Shown here piece by piece: positions 43,031 to 51,655 of a DNA stretch of 64,000 nucleotides. Source of the DNA: Prauserella marina (GTDB taxonomy: Bacteria; Actinomycetota; Actinomycetes; Mycobacteriales; Pseudonocardiaceae); the NCBI RefSeq assembly GCF_002240355.1, contig NZ_CP016353.1:2778501-2842500 (forward strand), in the 5' to 3' direction. Under the pieces are notes generated by a model. It saw only the letters and a program-made list of their open reading frames with translations, had not been told where the DNA came from and did not search any database. Positions within the stretch are counted from its first letter, which is position 1. Every line of letters begins with the position of its first letter. A program made the translations under genes and the position numbers.

Positions 43031-44046
43031 GGTATTCCTTCGACAGTGACGGATTCCACCAGCGGATCGTGGTGGAGGACATCGGCGACGGCGCGGGCGT
43101 CGAGTACCTGATCGGCGAAATGAGTGCCCGGCGGGACGAGCCCGTCGAGTACGGCCCGCACGGTCACCGCGGCGACGACACCGCTGAGCTGGTAGGGATC
43201 GGCGGCGCGCAACGTCACCGCCTTGTCGCCGGAACGCGCCGTGAGTACGTAGAACGGATCCCGGCCGCGCAGGTCACGGTGTGCCGCCGCGACAAGGGAT
43301 TCGGTGTGCTCGCTCAGATACTCCGGATCGTCGGCCCACGCCATGGCGAGCGCGGAGGGGATCGCCTCCGAGACGTAGACCGAGTGAAAGCGCAGCTGCC
43401 CCGGCGCGAGCTCCTCGGCCAGCCGCGCGCCTTCGGCAGGAAGAAACGGCATGGCGTCGACGAGGCAGGGAAATCCGGGCACGGTCACGCGCCGTTCGGG
43501 AGCCAGCGCGTGCCGGACGATCGCGCCGTCGCGCCACAGCGCGCCGGGTTCGCCGAAATCCGGGCCCCTGGCGAGCAGAACGTCGGCCGCCGAAGCCGGG
43601 GGCATGCGGACAGCGCCACCGACGTGGACCCGCACGTCGGCGCCGGTCGTGGTGACGAGCCGGGGCAACAGTCCGGTCAGGCCCGGCATGGCGCCCGCTG
43701 AGAACACGGCCGTCCCGGTCGTGTCGCCGAGCGCGCGATGCGCCGGAATGTCGCCGGCGACGTCCACGTAGGCGGCCCCCTCGGCCAGCGCGGCTCGCGC
43801 GACGATGTCGAGCACGCGATAGGACGGCCCAGCGCAGTTGAGGACGATGTTAGCTCCCGAGCAGAATCGGGCCAGCGACTCCGGTTCTGCTATATCCACA
43901 GTGGACAGTTCGACGCCGGGTGGCGGGTCGGCTCGTGAGGGCGAGCGCCCGCCTGCCCGGACACGCCCGTGCGGGGCCAGTCTGGCCACGGCTACGCCGC
44001 CGACGGCGCCGTAGCCGCCGAGGACCGCGATTCGCGGACTGGTCAT
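43027..44046 (-). CDS. Saccharopine-dehydrogenase-like NAD(P) oxidoreductase
   Basis: The 339-residue protein starts with a Rossmann motif (IAVLGGYGAVGGVAVARL) followed by SRADPPPGVELSTVDI, GANIVLNCAGPSYR and AAYVDVAGD, the saccharopine dehydrogenase/trans-acyl enoyl reductase pattern. It is not a Gfo/Idh thiazolinyl imide reductase like YbtU, but it could fill that reductive role in trans. ATG at 44046 is chosen. Box B lies 28 bp upstream and is shared with the divergent flavoprotein. Confidence 0.8.
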   Translation of the reverse strand: MTSPRIAVLGGYGAVGGVAVARLAPHGRVRAGGRSPSRADPPPGVELSTVDIAEPESLARFCSGANIVLNCAGPSYRVLDIVARAALAEGAAYVDVAGDIPAHRALGDTTGTAVFSAGAMPGLTGLLPRLVTTTGADVRVHVGGAVRMPPASAADVLLARGPDFGEPGALWRDGAIVRHALAPERRVTVPGFPCLVDAMPFLPAEGARLAEELAPGQLRFHSVYVSEAIPSALAMAWADDPEYLSEHTESLVAAAHRDLRGRDPFYVLTARSGDKAVTLRAADPYQLSGVVAAVTVRAVLDGLVPPGTHFADQVLDARAVADVLHHDPLVESVTVEGIP

Positions 44047-44074
44047 GGTCCCTTCCCTTCCGGTTTGATAGCAA

Positions 44075-44089
44075 TGATAATCGTTTTCA
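44075..44089. promoter_or_regulatory. Zur/Fur-type box B
   Basis: TGATAATCGTTTTCA is a 7-1-7 inverted repeat with 5 of 7 arm positions paired. It matches box A under the consensus TGANAAY-Y-RTTNTCA. It sits in a 68-bp divergent gap, 28 bp from the reductase start and 25 bp from the flavoprotein start. Zn-loaded Zur bound there would silence both. Confidence 0.7.
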
Positions 44090-44114
44090 TATGATGTCCG
44101 ACAGAGGAGTGAAC

Positions 44115-45032
44115 GTGTTCGACGTGATCGTGATCGGCGGTGGACCGGCAGGACTGAGCGCGGCCCTGGTACTGGGCCGTCAGCGCAGGCGGGTGCTCGT
44201 CGTCGACGGAGGTGAGGTCCGCAACGCACCAGCCGACGAGATGCACATGTACCTCAGCAGGGACGGATTCTCGCCGCACGACCTGCTCGCCATCGGCCGT
44301 GACGAACTCGCCGCCTATCCCGGCGTGCGGCGGCGCTCGGCGCTGGTCGCCGACGTCTCCGGCACCATCGGCGACTTCACGGTGCGATTCGCGGACGGCT
44401 CCGTGGAGCGGGCTCGCAGGCTCATCCTCGCGACCGGCCAGGTGGACGAGCCCTTTGACATCCCAGGCGTGCCGGAGCGATTCGGCAGCAGCGTGTTCCA
44501 CTGCCCGTTCTGCCACGGCTACGAGACGAGCGGCAAGACACTCGCCGTCCTCGGCCGCGACGTAGCGCAGGTGATGCTCGCCCTCTACGTCGGCGACCGC
44601 TACAGCGACGACGTCGTCGTGGTCACCGACGGCCCGCACGAGTTGCCTGCCGAGGTCACCGGCAAGCTGGCGGCGCACGGCATCGAGATCCGCGACGAAC
44701 GGCTGACGAAGGTGACGGGCGAACTCGACGGGCTCCAGCTCCACTTCGCCGACGGAACGGTGCTGGAACGTCAGGCGATGTTCCACCGCGCTCCCACCCG
44801 GCAGCGCGCGCCGTTCGCCGAACTGCTCGGCTGCGAACTGCTCGCCGACGGCTGCGTGCGGGTCGACGAATTCCAGGCGACGTCGGTACCCGGCGTATCG
44901 GCCGCGGGCGACATGGCGAGGCTGCCCGCGCTGCCGGACGCGCTGACCCTGGTCAGCCAGGCCGCGGCGGACGGTGTTCGCGCCGCGGTCTGGCTTGAGC
45001 AGGGACTGTTCCGCGCGTCGCTGGGAAGCTGA
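44115..45032 (+). CDS. Thioredoxin-reductase-like FAD/NAD(P) oxidoreductase
   Basis: The 305-residue protein has an FAD motif (VIVIGGGPAGLSAAL, 4-18), a CPFC redox pair (Cys130/Cys133, followed by HGYE) and an NADP domain. The CPxCHGYE pattern is that of the stand-alone dithiol oxidase/reductase branch (GliT/HlmI-like) rather than housekeeping TrxB. GTG at 44115 follows GAGGAG, and ATG at 44094 is an alternative. In a cysteine-heterocycle pathway it could handle thiol redox of intermediates or product. It converges with the NRPS operon across 17 bp. Confidence 0.82.
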   Translation: MFDVIVIGGGPAGLSAALVLGRQRRRVLVVDGGEVRNAPADEMHMYLSRDGFSPHDLLAIGRDELAAYPGVRRRSALVADVSGTIGDFTVRFADGSVERARRLILATGQVDEPFDIPGVPERFGSSVFHCPFCHGYETSGKTLAVLGRDVAQVMLALYVGDRYSDDVVVVTDGPHELPAEVTGKLAAHGIEIRDERLTKVTGELDGLQLHFADGTVLERQAMFHRAPTRQRAPFAELLGCELLADGCVRVDEFQATSVPGVSAAGDMARLPALPDALTLVSQAAADGVRAAVWLEQGLFRASLGS

Positions 45033-45049
45033 GCGTCCGCGCGGTCGCC

Positions 45050-47011
45050 TCACGCGTCGACCGGGTCCGGCTTGGCCGCTCTGGCCAGTCCGGACACGGT
45101 GGGCGCGTCGAGAAATTCGCGCACGCCGACGCTGATTCCGTGCCGCTTGGCGAGAATGCCGAGCACGCGCACGGCGAGCAGCGAATCGCCGCCGAGCGCG
45201 AAGAAATCGGCTGCCCTGTCGATGGCGCTGACCGCGAGCGCGGCCTCCCACACGGCGGCGATCGTCCGCTCGGTCTCGCCGATGGGCGCTCCGGGTTCGT
45301 CCGCGGATTGCTGCCGTGCGTAACCGCCGATCCTGGCGCTTCCGGCATGGAAGGCCGGTTCGGGGTCGGCGGGGACGGCGACGGGCCCTGCCCACGCCGC
45401 CGCGTCGGCCAGACTCCGTGCCAGCGCGGTGAGCTCGTCGAACATATCGTCCACCATGGACGGTTCGAAGAGTTCTTCGACAAGGGAGAACACGAGGAAC
45501 ATCTCCTCGTCCAGTTCGAACATCCGCACTTCGAGCGCGACCTGCGGGGTTCGCAGCTGTTGCTCGTGGTCTGCCATGTCGATGCGACCGAGTGGCCCCG
45601 CGCTGTGCGGTACCCGCTCGCCCATCGCGGCGTCCATGCCCAGTGTGCTCTGGAAGACGATCGGGGCCACCGGCCGGTGGGTGCCCCGTCGTCTGCCCAG
45701 TTCGCGCGCGACCTCGACGCCACTGACCAGGTTGTGTGCGGCGGAATCGCTGAAGCTCCGCTGACAGCTCGCGGCGAGCGTGGCGAAGTCGGTGCCATTC
45801 GTGAGTTCCACCGGGATCAGCATGGTCGAGGCGAACGCGCCCACGATGCGGTGCACGTCGGGGTGTAGCGGCAGCCGGTTGAGTTGCAGCGAGTTGAGCA
45901 GCATCCGGTGGTGCCCCGCCTTGCGGGCGAGCACGATGGCGTAGGCGGTGAACATCGCCGCCGATGGCGTCACGCCGTGCGCCGCGCACCGCGCGCGTAC
46001 CGCCGCCCACGTCGCGGCGTCGATCGTCACCTGCCTCGTGCCCATCAGCGACGGCCGCACCTCGCGCGGGTCCGCGCGCAGCGGCAGCGCGGGCGGCCGC
46101 GGGAAATCGTCGAGCCGGTCGAACCACCAGTCGCGGTCGGCTTCCCACGCCTCGGTGTCCGGAAGACCCGACACGGCGGCAACGTAGTCGCCGTAGTCGA
46201 TCTCAAGGGGCGGCAGCATCGCGTTCCAGTCCGCGACGAGCGTGAACAGGTCGCGATAGAACACGTTCGACGACCAGCCGTCGATGATCAGCAGACTGAC
46301 GGCAGCGTGCAAACGTGCCCTTTCACCTGGCAACAGGGTCAGGCACATGGCCACGCCGGGCCCCTCCACGGGATTGGGCCCGCTGGTGGACATCCGCGCG
46401 CGAATACCTGCCAGTATCTCCTCGGCCTCGCCGGGCGGGGTGTCCTGCAGATCAAGGACTTCCAGCAGAGGCACCGCACCGGGATCGTCGGCGGGAAGGA
46501 TGCGCTGGGTGCCGTCGGACGATATCCGGGCGCGCAGCGTCGGCTGATGCCGCACGAGCCGGGCCAGCGCGTCCTGGAGCGCCTCGGCCGCCTCGTCCGG
46601 ATCGACGTCGCTGAGTCCGATGTCGACGTAGTGATGCGCCGAGGCGTACGACAGTTCCCAGCCGTCCTGCTGGCCCACGAAATACCCCTGCTGCAAGGGA
46701 AGCAGCGGGAACGGTGCGGCAGGGTCGGCGCGCCTGGTGACGTCGATGGGCACGGCGCGGTCGTCGTCCGCGCCCGCGCGGCGGCGTTCGACCAGCTCCG
46801 TCAGTTCCCGCAGCGTCGTCTCGACCCTGACATCCGACAGCGCCAGCGCGACCCCGAGCTTGCGGCGTACCAGCGCGGACATGCGCACCGCCAGCACGGA
46901 ATCCCCGCCGAGGTTGAGAAAGCCGGTGTCGGAAGGTATTTCGGCCGGTTCGAGGCCGAGCAGGCCGGACCAGATGTCGGTCAGGGTTTCGGCGATGGTG
47001 GGTTCGGTCAT
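45050..47011 (-). CDS. NRPS: carrier-heterocyclization-carrier
   Basis: The 653-residue protein has PCP1 (Ser38 in LGGDSV), a Cy/condensation domain (about 98-530) and PCP2 (Ser610 in FFALGGDSL). There is no adenylation domain, so cysteine must be loaded in trans. The Cy domain has FPLLPLQQGYFVG at its start and the second aspartate of DxxxxD (Asp244), but the first is Ser239. This layout equals the PCP1-Cy2-PCP2 half of HMWP2 cut out as its own protein. ATG at 47011 lies 2 bp after the methyltransferase stop, with AGGGG upstream. It is the last gene of the megasynthase operon. Confidence 0.9.
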   Translation of the reverse strand: MTEPTIAETLTDIWSGLLGLEPAEIPSDTGFLNLGGDSVLAVRMSALVRRKLGVALALSDVRVETTLRELTELVERRRAGADDDRAVPIDVTRRADPAAPFPLLPLQQGYFVGQQDGWELSYASAHHYVDIGLSDVDPDEAAEALQDALARLVRHQPTLRARISSDGTQRILPADDPGAVPLLEVLDLQDTPPGEAEEILAGIRARMSTSGPNPVEGPGVAMCLTLLPGERARLHAAVSLLIIDGWSSNVFYRDLFTLVADWNAMLPPLEIDYGDYVAAVSGLPDTEAWEADRDWWFDRLDDFPRPPALPLRADPREVRPSLMGTRQVTIDAATWAAVRARCAAHGVTPSAAMFTAYAIVLARKAGHHRMLLNSLQLNRLPLHPDVHRIVGAFASTMLIPVELTNGTDFATLAASCQRSFSDSAAHNLVSGVEVARELGRRRGTHRPVAPIVFQSTLGMDAAMGERVPHSAGPLGRIDMADHEQQLRTPQVALEVRMFELDEEMFLVFSLVEELFEPSMVDDMFDELTALARSLADAAAWAGPVAVPADPEPAFHAGSARIGGYARQQSADEPGAPIGETERTIAAVWEAALAVSAIDRAADFFALGGDSLLAVRVLGILAKRHGISVGVREFLDAPTVSGLARAAKPDPVDA

Positions 47012-47013
47012 GG

Positions 47014-48141
47014 TCACCCCTGGTGGTCGGTTTCGGACGTGCGGACGGCGAAGACGTGCTGGGCCAGCGCGGAAAGCGGCCCTTCCGGATCGGGAAGGTC
47101 GAGTTCGGGCCGGTACCCGTGCACGGCCAGCAGGCCAAGCCATTCGTTTCTGGTCAGGAAAATCCGGTCGGTGCCCGCCCTGACGTCGCCGGTGCCGGGG
47201 CGGATCCCGCCGGCGCGCGGGGACATGAGGAACTGCATGGACGTCAACGCCTGGTAGTGCTCGCGGCAGGACTCGATCACGACGAGGAGCCCGCCGGGCG
47301 CGAGTACCTTCCTGAGCCGGTCCAGCAGGTGCCCGGCGTGCACGGCGTTGTGGAGGACGTTCGCCGCGAGCACGACGTCGAACGGGCCGGGAAGCGGCCC
47401 GGTGTTGATGTCGGCGATGGCGTAGCGGAGCCGGTCGCCGAACCGCTGCCTTCCCGCGTCGAGGAAGAACCGCGACACGTCGGTGAACAGATAGTCCACA
47501 TCGGACTCGGCGAGCGCGGCGACGACGGCGGCCGTCGTCCCGCCCACGCCGGCGCCGAGTTCGAGCACGCGAAGGGTGCCGGGTCCTCGGGCGGCCTCGG
47601 CGCGCAGGATCGCGGCCGTGGCGGCGTTGAGATAGCGGTTGATGACGTTGTCGCGGTAGGCGCCGTCCGCTGTCGCCAGGTCACCGTCGGGGAACAGCAG
47701 GGTTTGGACGGCGACGTCGTCGGTCAGCAACCTCGGCAGGTTGGCCAGCGCCGCGACGAAGAAGTCGCCCATTTCCCTGGGGTAGCCGAGTGCTTCGGCG
47801 GCGCGCGGGATGGTCGCGGCGGCCGCGTCGGCCTCCGCGCGGCCAACCGCGGTGAGGCCGTGGAGAAAACCGGTGTCCTCGTCGCGGTGCAGCAGTCCTT
47901 CCTCGCACAGCACCGTCAGCCAGCGCCGCAGCAGCCACCGGTGCCGCCGCGCTGCCCGCAGGCGGTCAGCGACCTGCTCCGCGCTGTGCCGCACGCCAGG
48001 CCGGAACAGTCCGCCTCTGCCAACGGCGCGGGCCATGGCGGGCAGCGCCGCCTCGTCGAGACCGCGCATCGCCGCGGGCAGCGCGGACGTGTCGACCTCG
48101 GCGATGGCCGCGTCGGCCTCCGCTCTCACGTCAGTCCACAT
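47014..48141 (-). CDS. Stand-alone PKS-type C-methyltransferase
   Basis: The 375-residue protein has an N-terminal helical part and then the linker typical of PKS-embedded cMT domains (LLFPDGDLATADGAYRDN, about 167-185, then NRYLNAATAAIL), followed by SAM motif I VLELGAGVGGTTAAVV (about 213). In HMWP1 an equivalent domain, between AT and KR, installs the gem-dimethyl on the malonyl unit. Here the PKS lacks it, so this enzyme probably acts in trans. It overlaps the upstream methyltransferase by 11 bp. Confidence 0.8.
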   Translation of the reverse strand: MWTDVRAEADAAIAEVDTSALPAAMRGLDEAALPAMARAVGRGGLFRPGVRHSAEQVADRLRAARRHRWLLRRWLTVLCEEGLLHRDEDTGFLHGLTAVGRAEADAAAATIPRAAEALGYPREMGDFFVAALANLPRLLTDDVAVQTLLFPDGDLATADGAYRDNVINRYLNAATAAILRAEAARGPGTLRVLELGAGVGGTTAAVVAALAESDVDYLFTDVSRFFLDAGRQRFGDRLRYAIADINTGPLPGPFDVVLAANVLHNAVHAGHLLDRLRKVLAPGGLLVVIESCREHYQALTSMQFLMSPRAGGIRPGTGDVRAGTDRIFLTRNEWLGLLAVHGYRPELDLPDPEGPLSALAQHVFAVRTSETDHQG

Positions 48142-49468
48142 CGGACACCTCGGTGCCGAGGTCGATGTCGACCGGCAGGAGGGGCAGCCCGGCACGGCGC
48201 AGCTCGCGACGGGCGAGTTCGGTGAGCCTGCGCCGCACGAACGCGGGCAGCGGCTCGTGAGCGAGGCCCTTCCCCGCGAGATCACGCACGCGCCGGGTGG
48301 CTGCCCCCGGCGTGCCTGCCTCCAGTAGCCGTGGGTCGTGCGGGTCGAGCGTCACCACCACGTCGAGTTCGGCCAGCGCTTCCCGTAGCCCGGCAGGGGT
48401 GCTGCCGTGGCCGGGCGGCAGCAGCGCGTTCGGGATTCCCGTGATCAGCCCCGGGCCAGCGGCCAGCCGGTCGTGGGCGGCGCCGAGTGTCGTCCACGCC
48501 GTCGTTTCCGGCCTGTCGTCGGCGACTGCGGCACAGCCGGTGGCGGGGACGTGGAGGACGGCGTCGAAGCGGTAACGGGTCAGCTCGGTGTCGGCTCGCA
48601 TGGTCTTGGCGTGGATGGTGATCCCGGCGTCGCCAATCTCGGTACCCAGTTCCGCGGCGATCCCGGCCAGCAGAACCGGGTCGAACAGCAACTCCTCGTC
48701 ACGCTCCGCCCGCTCGCCGACGGCTGTTTCCGTGTCGCCGCCGAGCCAGCGGTGATGTTCGCGCAGCAGACCGGAATGCCGGACGTCGCCGACGATCACG
48801 GTGCCGCCGGGGACGACGAGGCGCAGCGCGTCCTGGATGACGGCGCGGAGGTAGGCCACGTTCGGAAAGCACTGGGTCACCGAGTTGATCAGCACGCAGT
48901 CCGGTCTGCCACCGGGAAAACCGGCGGTCCTCAGCGCGTCGGCGACGGTGGGGCCAAGCGCCTCGTGTGCCGCTGCCCGCACGATCAGCGCGCCACGCGG
49001 CGCCGAGGCCGACACCGTGCGCACGGATTCGGCGGCGACGTCGGTGCCGACGTAGCCTTCGAGTCGCGGCATTAGCCGGTGCGGCAGCATTCCCGTGCCA
49101 CAGCCGAGTTCGAGTACCCATCGCGGGCCTGCCGCCAGTACGATCTCGACGGTGTGGCGCAGCCAGTCCCGCATGTGCTCGACGGGGTAGGGCAGGCCGG
49201 TGTCGGAGGCGCGCCAGCCGGACAGATCGAGGTCGGCGGACCGTCTGCCCGCGCCTCGCGCGTACGTCAAGTCGTAGACCTCGCTCCACTGGCCGAGGTG
49301 TTCCGCGATGAGAGCGCCGGGTACCGGCCGTACGGCCAGCGCCCCGGGTGCGGGCCGCAACCGCACCCCGGCACCGTTGTCGGCGGGAACGTCGGCGGCC
49401 CCGATCCACGGATGGGCGCCGAGGATCTCGGCGGCTTTGCGCGACGTGGCCGTGTCTTCACAGGGCAA
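48131..49468 (-). CDS. Stand-alone NRPS-type methyltransferase
   Basis: The sequence carries the hallmarks of methyltransferase domains normally embedded in NRPS modules: WSEVYDLTYA, the segment LDLSGWRASDTGLPYPVEHM, WVLELGCGTGMLPHRL, VLINSVTQCFPNVAYL, GGTVIVGDVRHSGLL and the late ELTRYRFDAVLHV. The TTG at 49468, eight bases after GGAG, is preferred (445 residues). It overlaps the ABC ATPase stop by 11 bp. Upstream ATG starts would overlap the ATPase far more. It plausibly replaces the second HMWP1 methyltransferase, which methylates a thiazoline carbon. Confidence 0.82.
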   Translation of the reverse strand: MPCEDTATSRKAAEILGAHPWIGAADVPADNGAGVRLRPAPGALAVRPVPGALIAEHLGQWSEVYDLTYARGAGRRSADLDLSGWRASDTGLPYPVEHMRDWLRHTVEIVLAAGPRWVLELGCGTGMLPHRLMPRLEGYVGTDVAAESVRTVSASAPRGALIVRAAAHEALGPTVADALRTAGFPGGRPDCVLINSVTQCFPNVAYLRAVIQDALRLVVPGGTVIVGDVRHSGLLREHHRWLGGDTETAVGERAERDEELLFDPVLLAGIAAELGTEIGDAGITIHAKTMRADTELTRYRFDAVLHVPATGCAAVADDRPETTAWTTLGAAHDRLAAGPGLITGIPNALLPPGHGSTPAGLREALAELDVVVTLDPHDPRLLEAGTPGAATRRVRDLAGKGLAHEPLPAFVRRRLTELARRELRRAGLPLLPVDIDLGTEVSDVD

Positions 49469-50864
49469 TGGGGTTCTCCGATCGTCGGGGTGTGTGGTCG
49501 GTACCGGGCAGCCGCAGCGTCCGGTCGGCGCGCGCCGCGATGTCGCGGTCATGGGTCACGAGCAGCACGGCTAGCCCGTTTCGGCGCAGTTCGTCGAGCA
49601 CATCGAGCACACCGAGGGCCGCCTTCTCGTCGAGTGCCGAGGTGATCTCGTCGGCCAGCAGCACCTCGGGACCCGCCGCGAGGGCGCGGGCGATCGCGAC
49701 CCGCTGCCGTTGTCCCCCGGAGAGTTCGCGGGGAAAGCACCGGTCCGCGCCGGGAAGGCCGACGGCGGTGAGCAGTTCGCTCGCCTGAGCCCGTGCGGCC
49801 GCGCGCGAGAGCCCGCGCGCGACGCGTGCCGCCCGCGCGACGGAGGCACCTGCGCGGTAGGCCGGGTTGAGCGCGTCCGCCGGATTCTGGGCGATCAGTT
49901 GCACGGCGCGCAGTTGCCGTGGAGTGCGGTCGGCGAGCCGGGCCGGGAGGTGCGTGCCGTCGAGCCGCAGCGCGCCGGAGGTCGCCGGATGCAGACCGGC
50001 CAGTGCCCGCAGGAGAGTGGTCTTGCCGCACCCGGATTCCCCGAGTACGGCCGTCAGTTCGCCTCGGCGCAGATCGAGTGACGTCCCTTCGAGGAAAGGC
50101 CCGCCGCCGGGATGGCCGACGACAAGGCGCGAGGCCGACAACGCGACGTCGCCGGGCTTCGGGCCGCGCGAGCCGGAGACGGGCGGTCCGGGAGCGGGTT
50201 CGGGTCCGCCGAGGCGGATGACGCGGTCGGCGACGCGATCGGTGAACGCGCGGTCGTGGGAGACGACGATCGTGGCGGCCAATGGCAGGTGGGCTCGCCG
50301 CGCCGCGAGCAGATCCGCGACGAGGCCGAGCGTGTCCGCGTCGAGCGCGCTCGTCGGTTCGTCGAGGATCAGCAGCCCCGGCTCTCCCGCAATGGCGCGG
50401 GCGAACGCGACGCGCTGGGCCTGTCCGCCGGAGAGCTGGTGAGGCCGTCGTCGCCACAGTTCGGCCGCGTCGAGTCCGAGTAGTTCCAGTGCCGAACGGA
50501 TCGCCAGGAGCCCCGGCGCGCCCGGGCCTTCGGCGACGAGCCGGTGGACGGGGTGCGCCGGGTTCAATGCTCCTGCCGGATCCTGGCCGAGGAAACCGGT
50601 GGTGTGCCTGCGCCATCGTCGCGCCGACCGTCCGGAATGGACGATTTCGCTTCGCCACGAGACGGTTCCCGCCGTGCGGGTCAGGCCGTCCGGAAGCGCG
50701 TCGAGGATCGCGCGCAGCAGTGTCGACTTCCCGCACCCGGACGGCCCGGTGATCGCGACGATCTCGCCGGGCGCCGCGCGCAGCGACGTCGCGGGCAGCA
50801 CCACGTCTCCCGCGACGTCGTGCACCGCGATGCCGTCCACGGCAAGGCCGAGGCCGCCGTTCAT
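49458..50864 (-). CDS. Fused double ATPase of a peptide/nickel-type ABC importer
   Basis: The 468-residue protein contains two complete ATPase domains. The first has Walker A GPSGCGKST (about 40) and LSGGQAQR with DEPTSALD. The second has GESGCGKTT (about 280) and LSGGQRQR with ADEITSALD. It is a DppD-DppF/NikD-NikE fusion. ATG at 50864 overlaps the permease stop by 4 bp. It powers the adjacent importer, whose family includes NikABCDE and the staphylopine importer CntABCDF. Confidence 0.92.
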   Translation of the reverse strand: MNGGLGLAVDGIAVHDVAGDVVLPATSLRAAPGEIVAITGPSGCGKSTLLRAILDALPDGLTRTAGTVSWRSEIVHSGRSARRWRRHTTGFLGQDPAGALNPAHPVHRLVAEGPGAPGLLAIRSALELLGLDAAELWRRRPHQLSGGQAQRVAFARAIAGEPGLLILDEPTSALDADTLGLVADLLAARRAHLPLAATIVVSHDRAFTDRVADRVIRLGGPEPAPGPPVSGSRGPKPGDVALSASRLVVGHPGGGPFLEGTSLDLRRGELTAVLGESGCGKTTLLRALAGLHPATSGALRLDGTHLPARLADRTPRQLRAVQLIAQNPADALNPAYRAGASVARAARVARGLSRAAARAQASELLTAVGLPGADRCFPRELSGGQRQRVAIARALAAGPEVLLADEITSALDEKAALGVLDVLDELRRNGLAVLLVTHDRDIAARADRTLRLPGTDHTPRRSENPIAL

Positions 50865-51655
50865 GCCTGCCTCCCGGTGTTCGTGCGGCGGCCGGCGTGC
50901 GCGGCCGTGGCGGCCATGGCACCGGCCACCACGGCCAGAACCAGCGCGGGGGCGAGCACACCGGCGGCGTTGAGACCGGAACCCGGCAGGTTCTCGCGGA
51001 TCATGAGTGCCCAGTCGGCCTGAGGCGGCTGCGTGCCGAAGCCCAGCAGGCTCAGTGCCGAGGCGAGCTGGATCGCCATGACGAACCGCATGCCCGCGTC
51101 GGCGGTCACCAGGCCCGACAACGACGGCAGGACTTCGCGCGCCAGCAGCACCGGGCCGCGTTCGCCTCGGCAGCGGGCCGCTTCGACGAAACCAGCACCC
51201 CTGGTCAGCCGGGTCGCGTCGCGCACGACCCGCAACGTCAGCGGCGTTCCCCCGCACACCGTCGCGATGACGACGGCGGCGGGACCGGGCAAGGCAACGG
51301 CGGCCACCAGCGCGATCAGCAACTGCGGCGCGGCAAGCAGCACGTCGGCCGAGGACGTCAGCGTCCGGGCCGTCCAGCCGTCCGACCAACCGGCCAGCAG
51401 CCCGCCAGCGACGCCCGTGGTGGTGGCGATCAGTGCCGCCAGCAGCGATACCAGCACGAGGTCCGAACCACCGGCGAGCACCCGCGAGAGCACGTCCCTT
51501 CCGAGCCCGTCGGTGCCCAGCAGGCCCGCCTCACCGGGCGCCGAATACGGCGGGCCGACGACGGTGGAAGGGTCGTGCGGCGCGAACAGCCCGCCCAGTA
51601 CGGCGAGCGCGACCACGGCACCGAGCACGGCCGCGACGACGAGGATCCGCCTCAT
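50861..51655 (-). CDS. Peptide/nickel-type ABC permease (DppC/NikC-like)
   Basis: The 264-residue protein has about six helices. The family N-terminal pattern FAPHDPSTVVGPPYSAPGEA is followed by GTDGLGRDVLSRVLAGG, the region just before the first BPD transmembrane core. The EAA-like loop ARCRGERGPVLLAREVLPSL is visible near residue 155. It overlaps both flanking genes by 4 bp. Confidence 0.92.
   Translation of the reverse strand: MRRILVVAAVLGAVVALAVLGGLFAPHDPSTVVGPPYSAPGEAGLLGTDGLGRDVLSRVLAGGSDLVLVSLLAALIATTTGVAGGLLAGWSDGWTARTLTSSADVLLAAPQLLIALVAAVALPGPAAVVIATVCGGTPLTLRVVRDATRLTRGAGFVEAARCRGERGPVLLAREVLPSLSGLVTADAGMRFVMAIQLASALSLLGFGTQPPQADWALMIRENLPGSGLNAAGVLAPALVLAVVAGAMAATAAHAGRRTNTGRQA

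Noticed and set aside
43027-44046. YbtU-type thiazolinyl imide reductase
   Set aside because: The sequence has the saccharopine-dehydrogenase pattern rather than the Gfo/Idh fold, so only a functional analogy is proposed.
48131-49552. ATG at 49552 as methyltransferase start
   Set aside because: It would overlap the ATPase by 95 bp with an atypical N-terminus. The TTG at 49468 has GGAG at proper spacing and an 11-bp overlap like the next gene pair.
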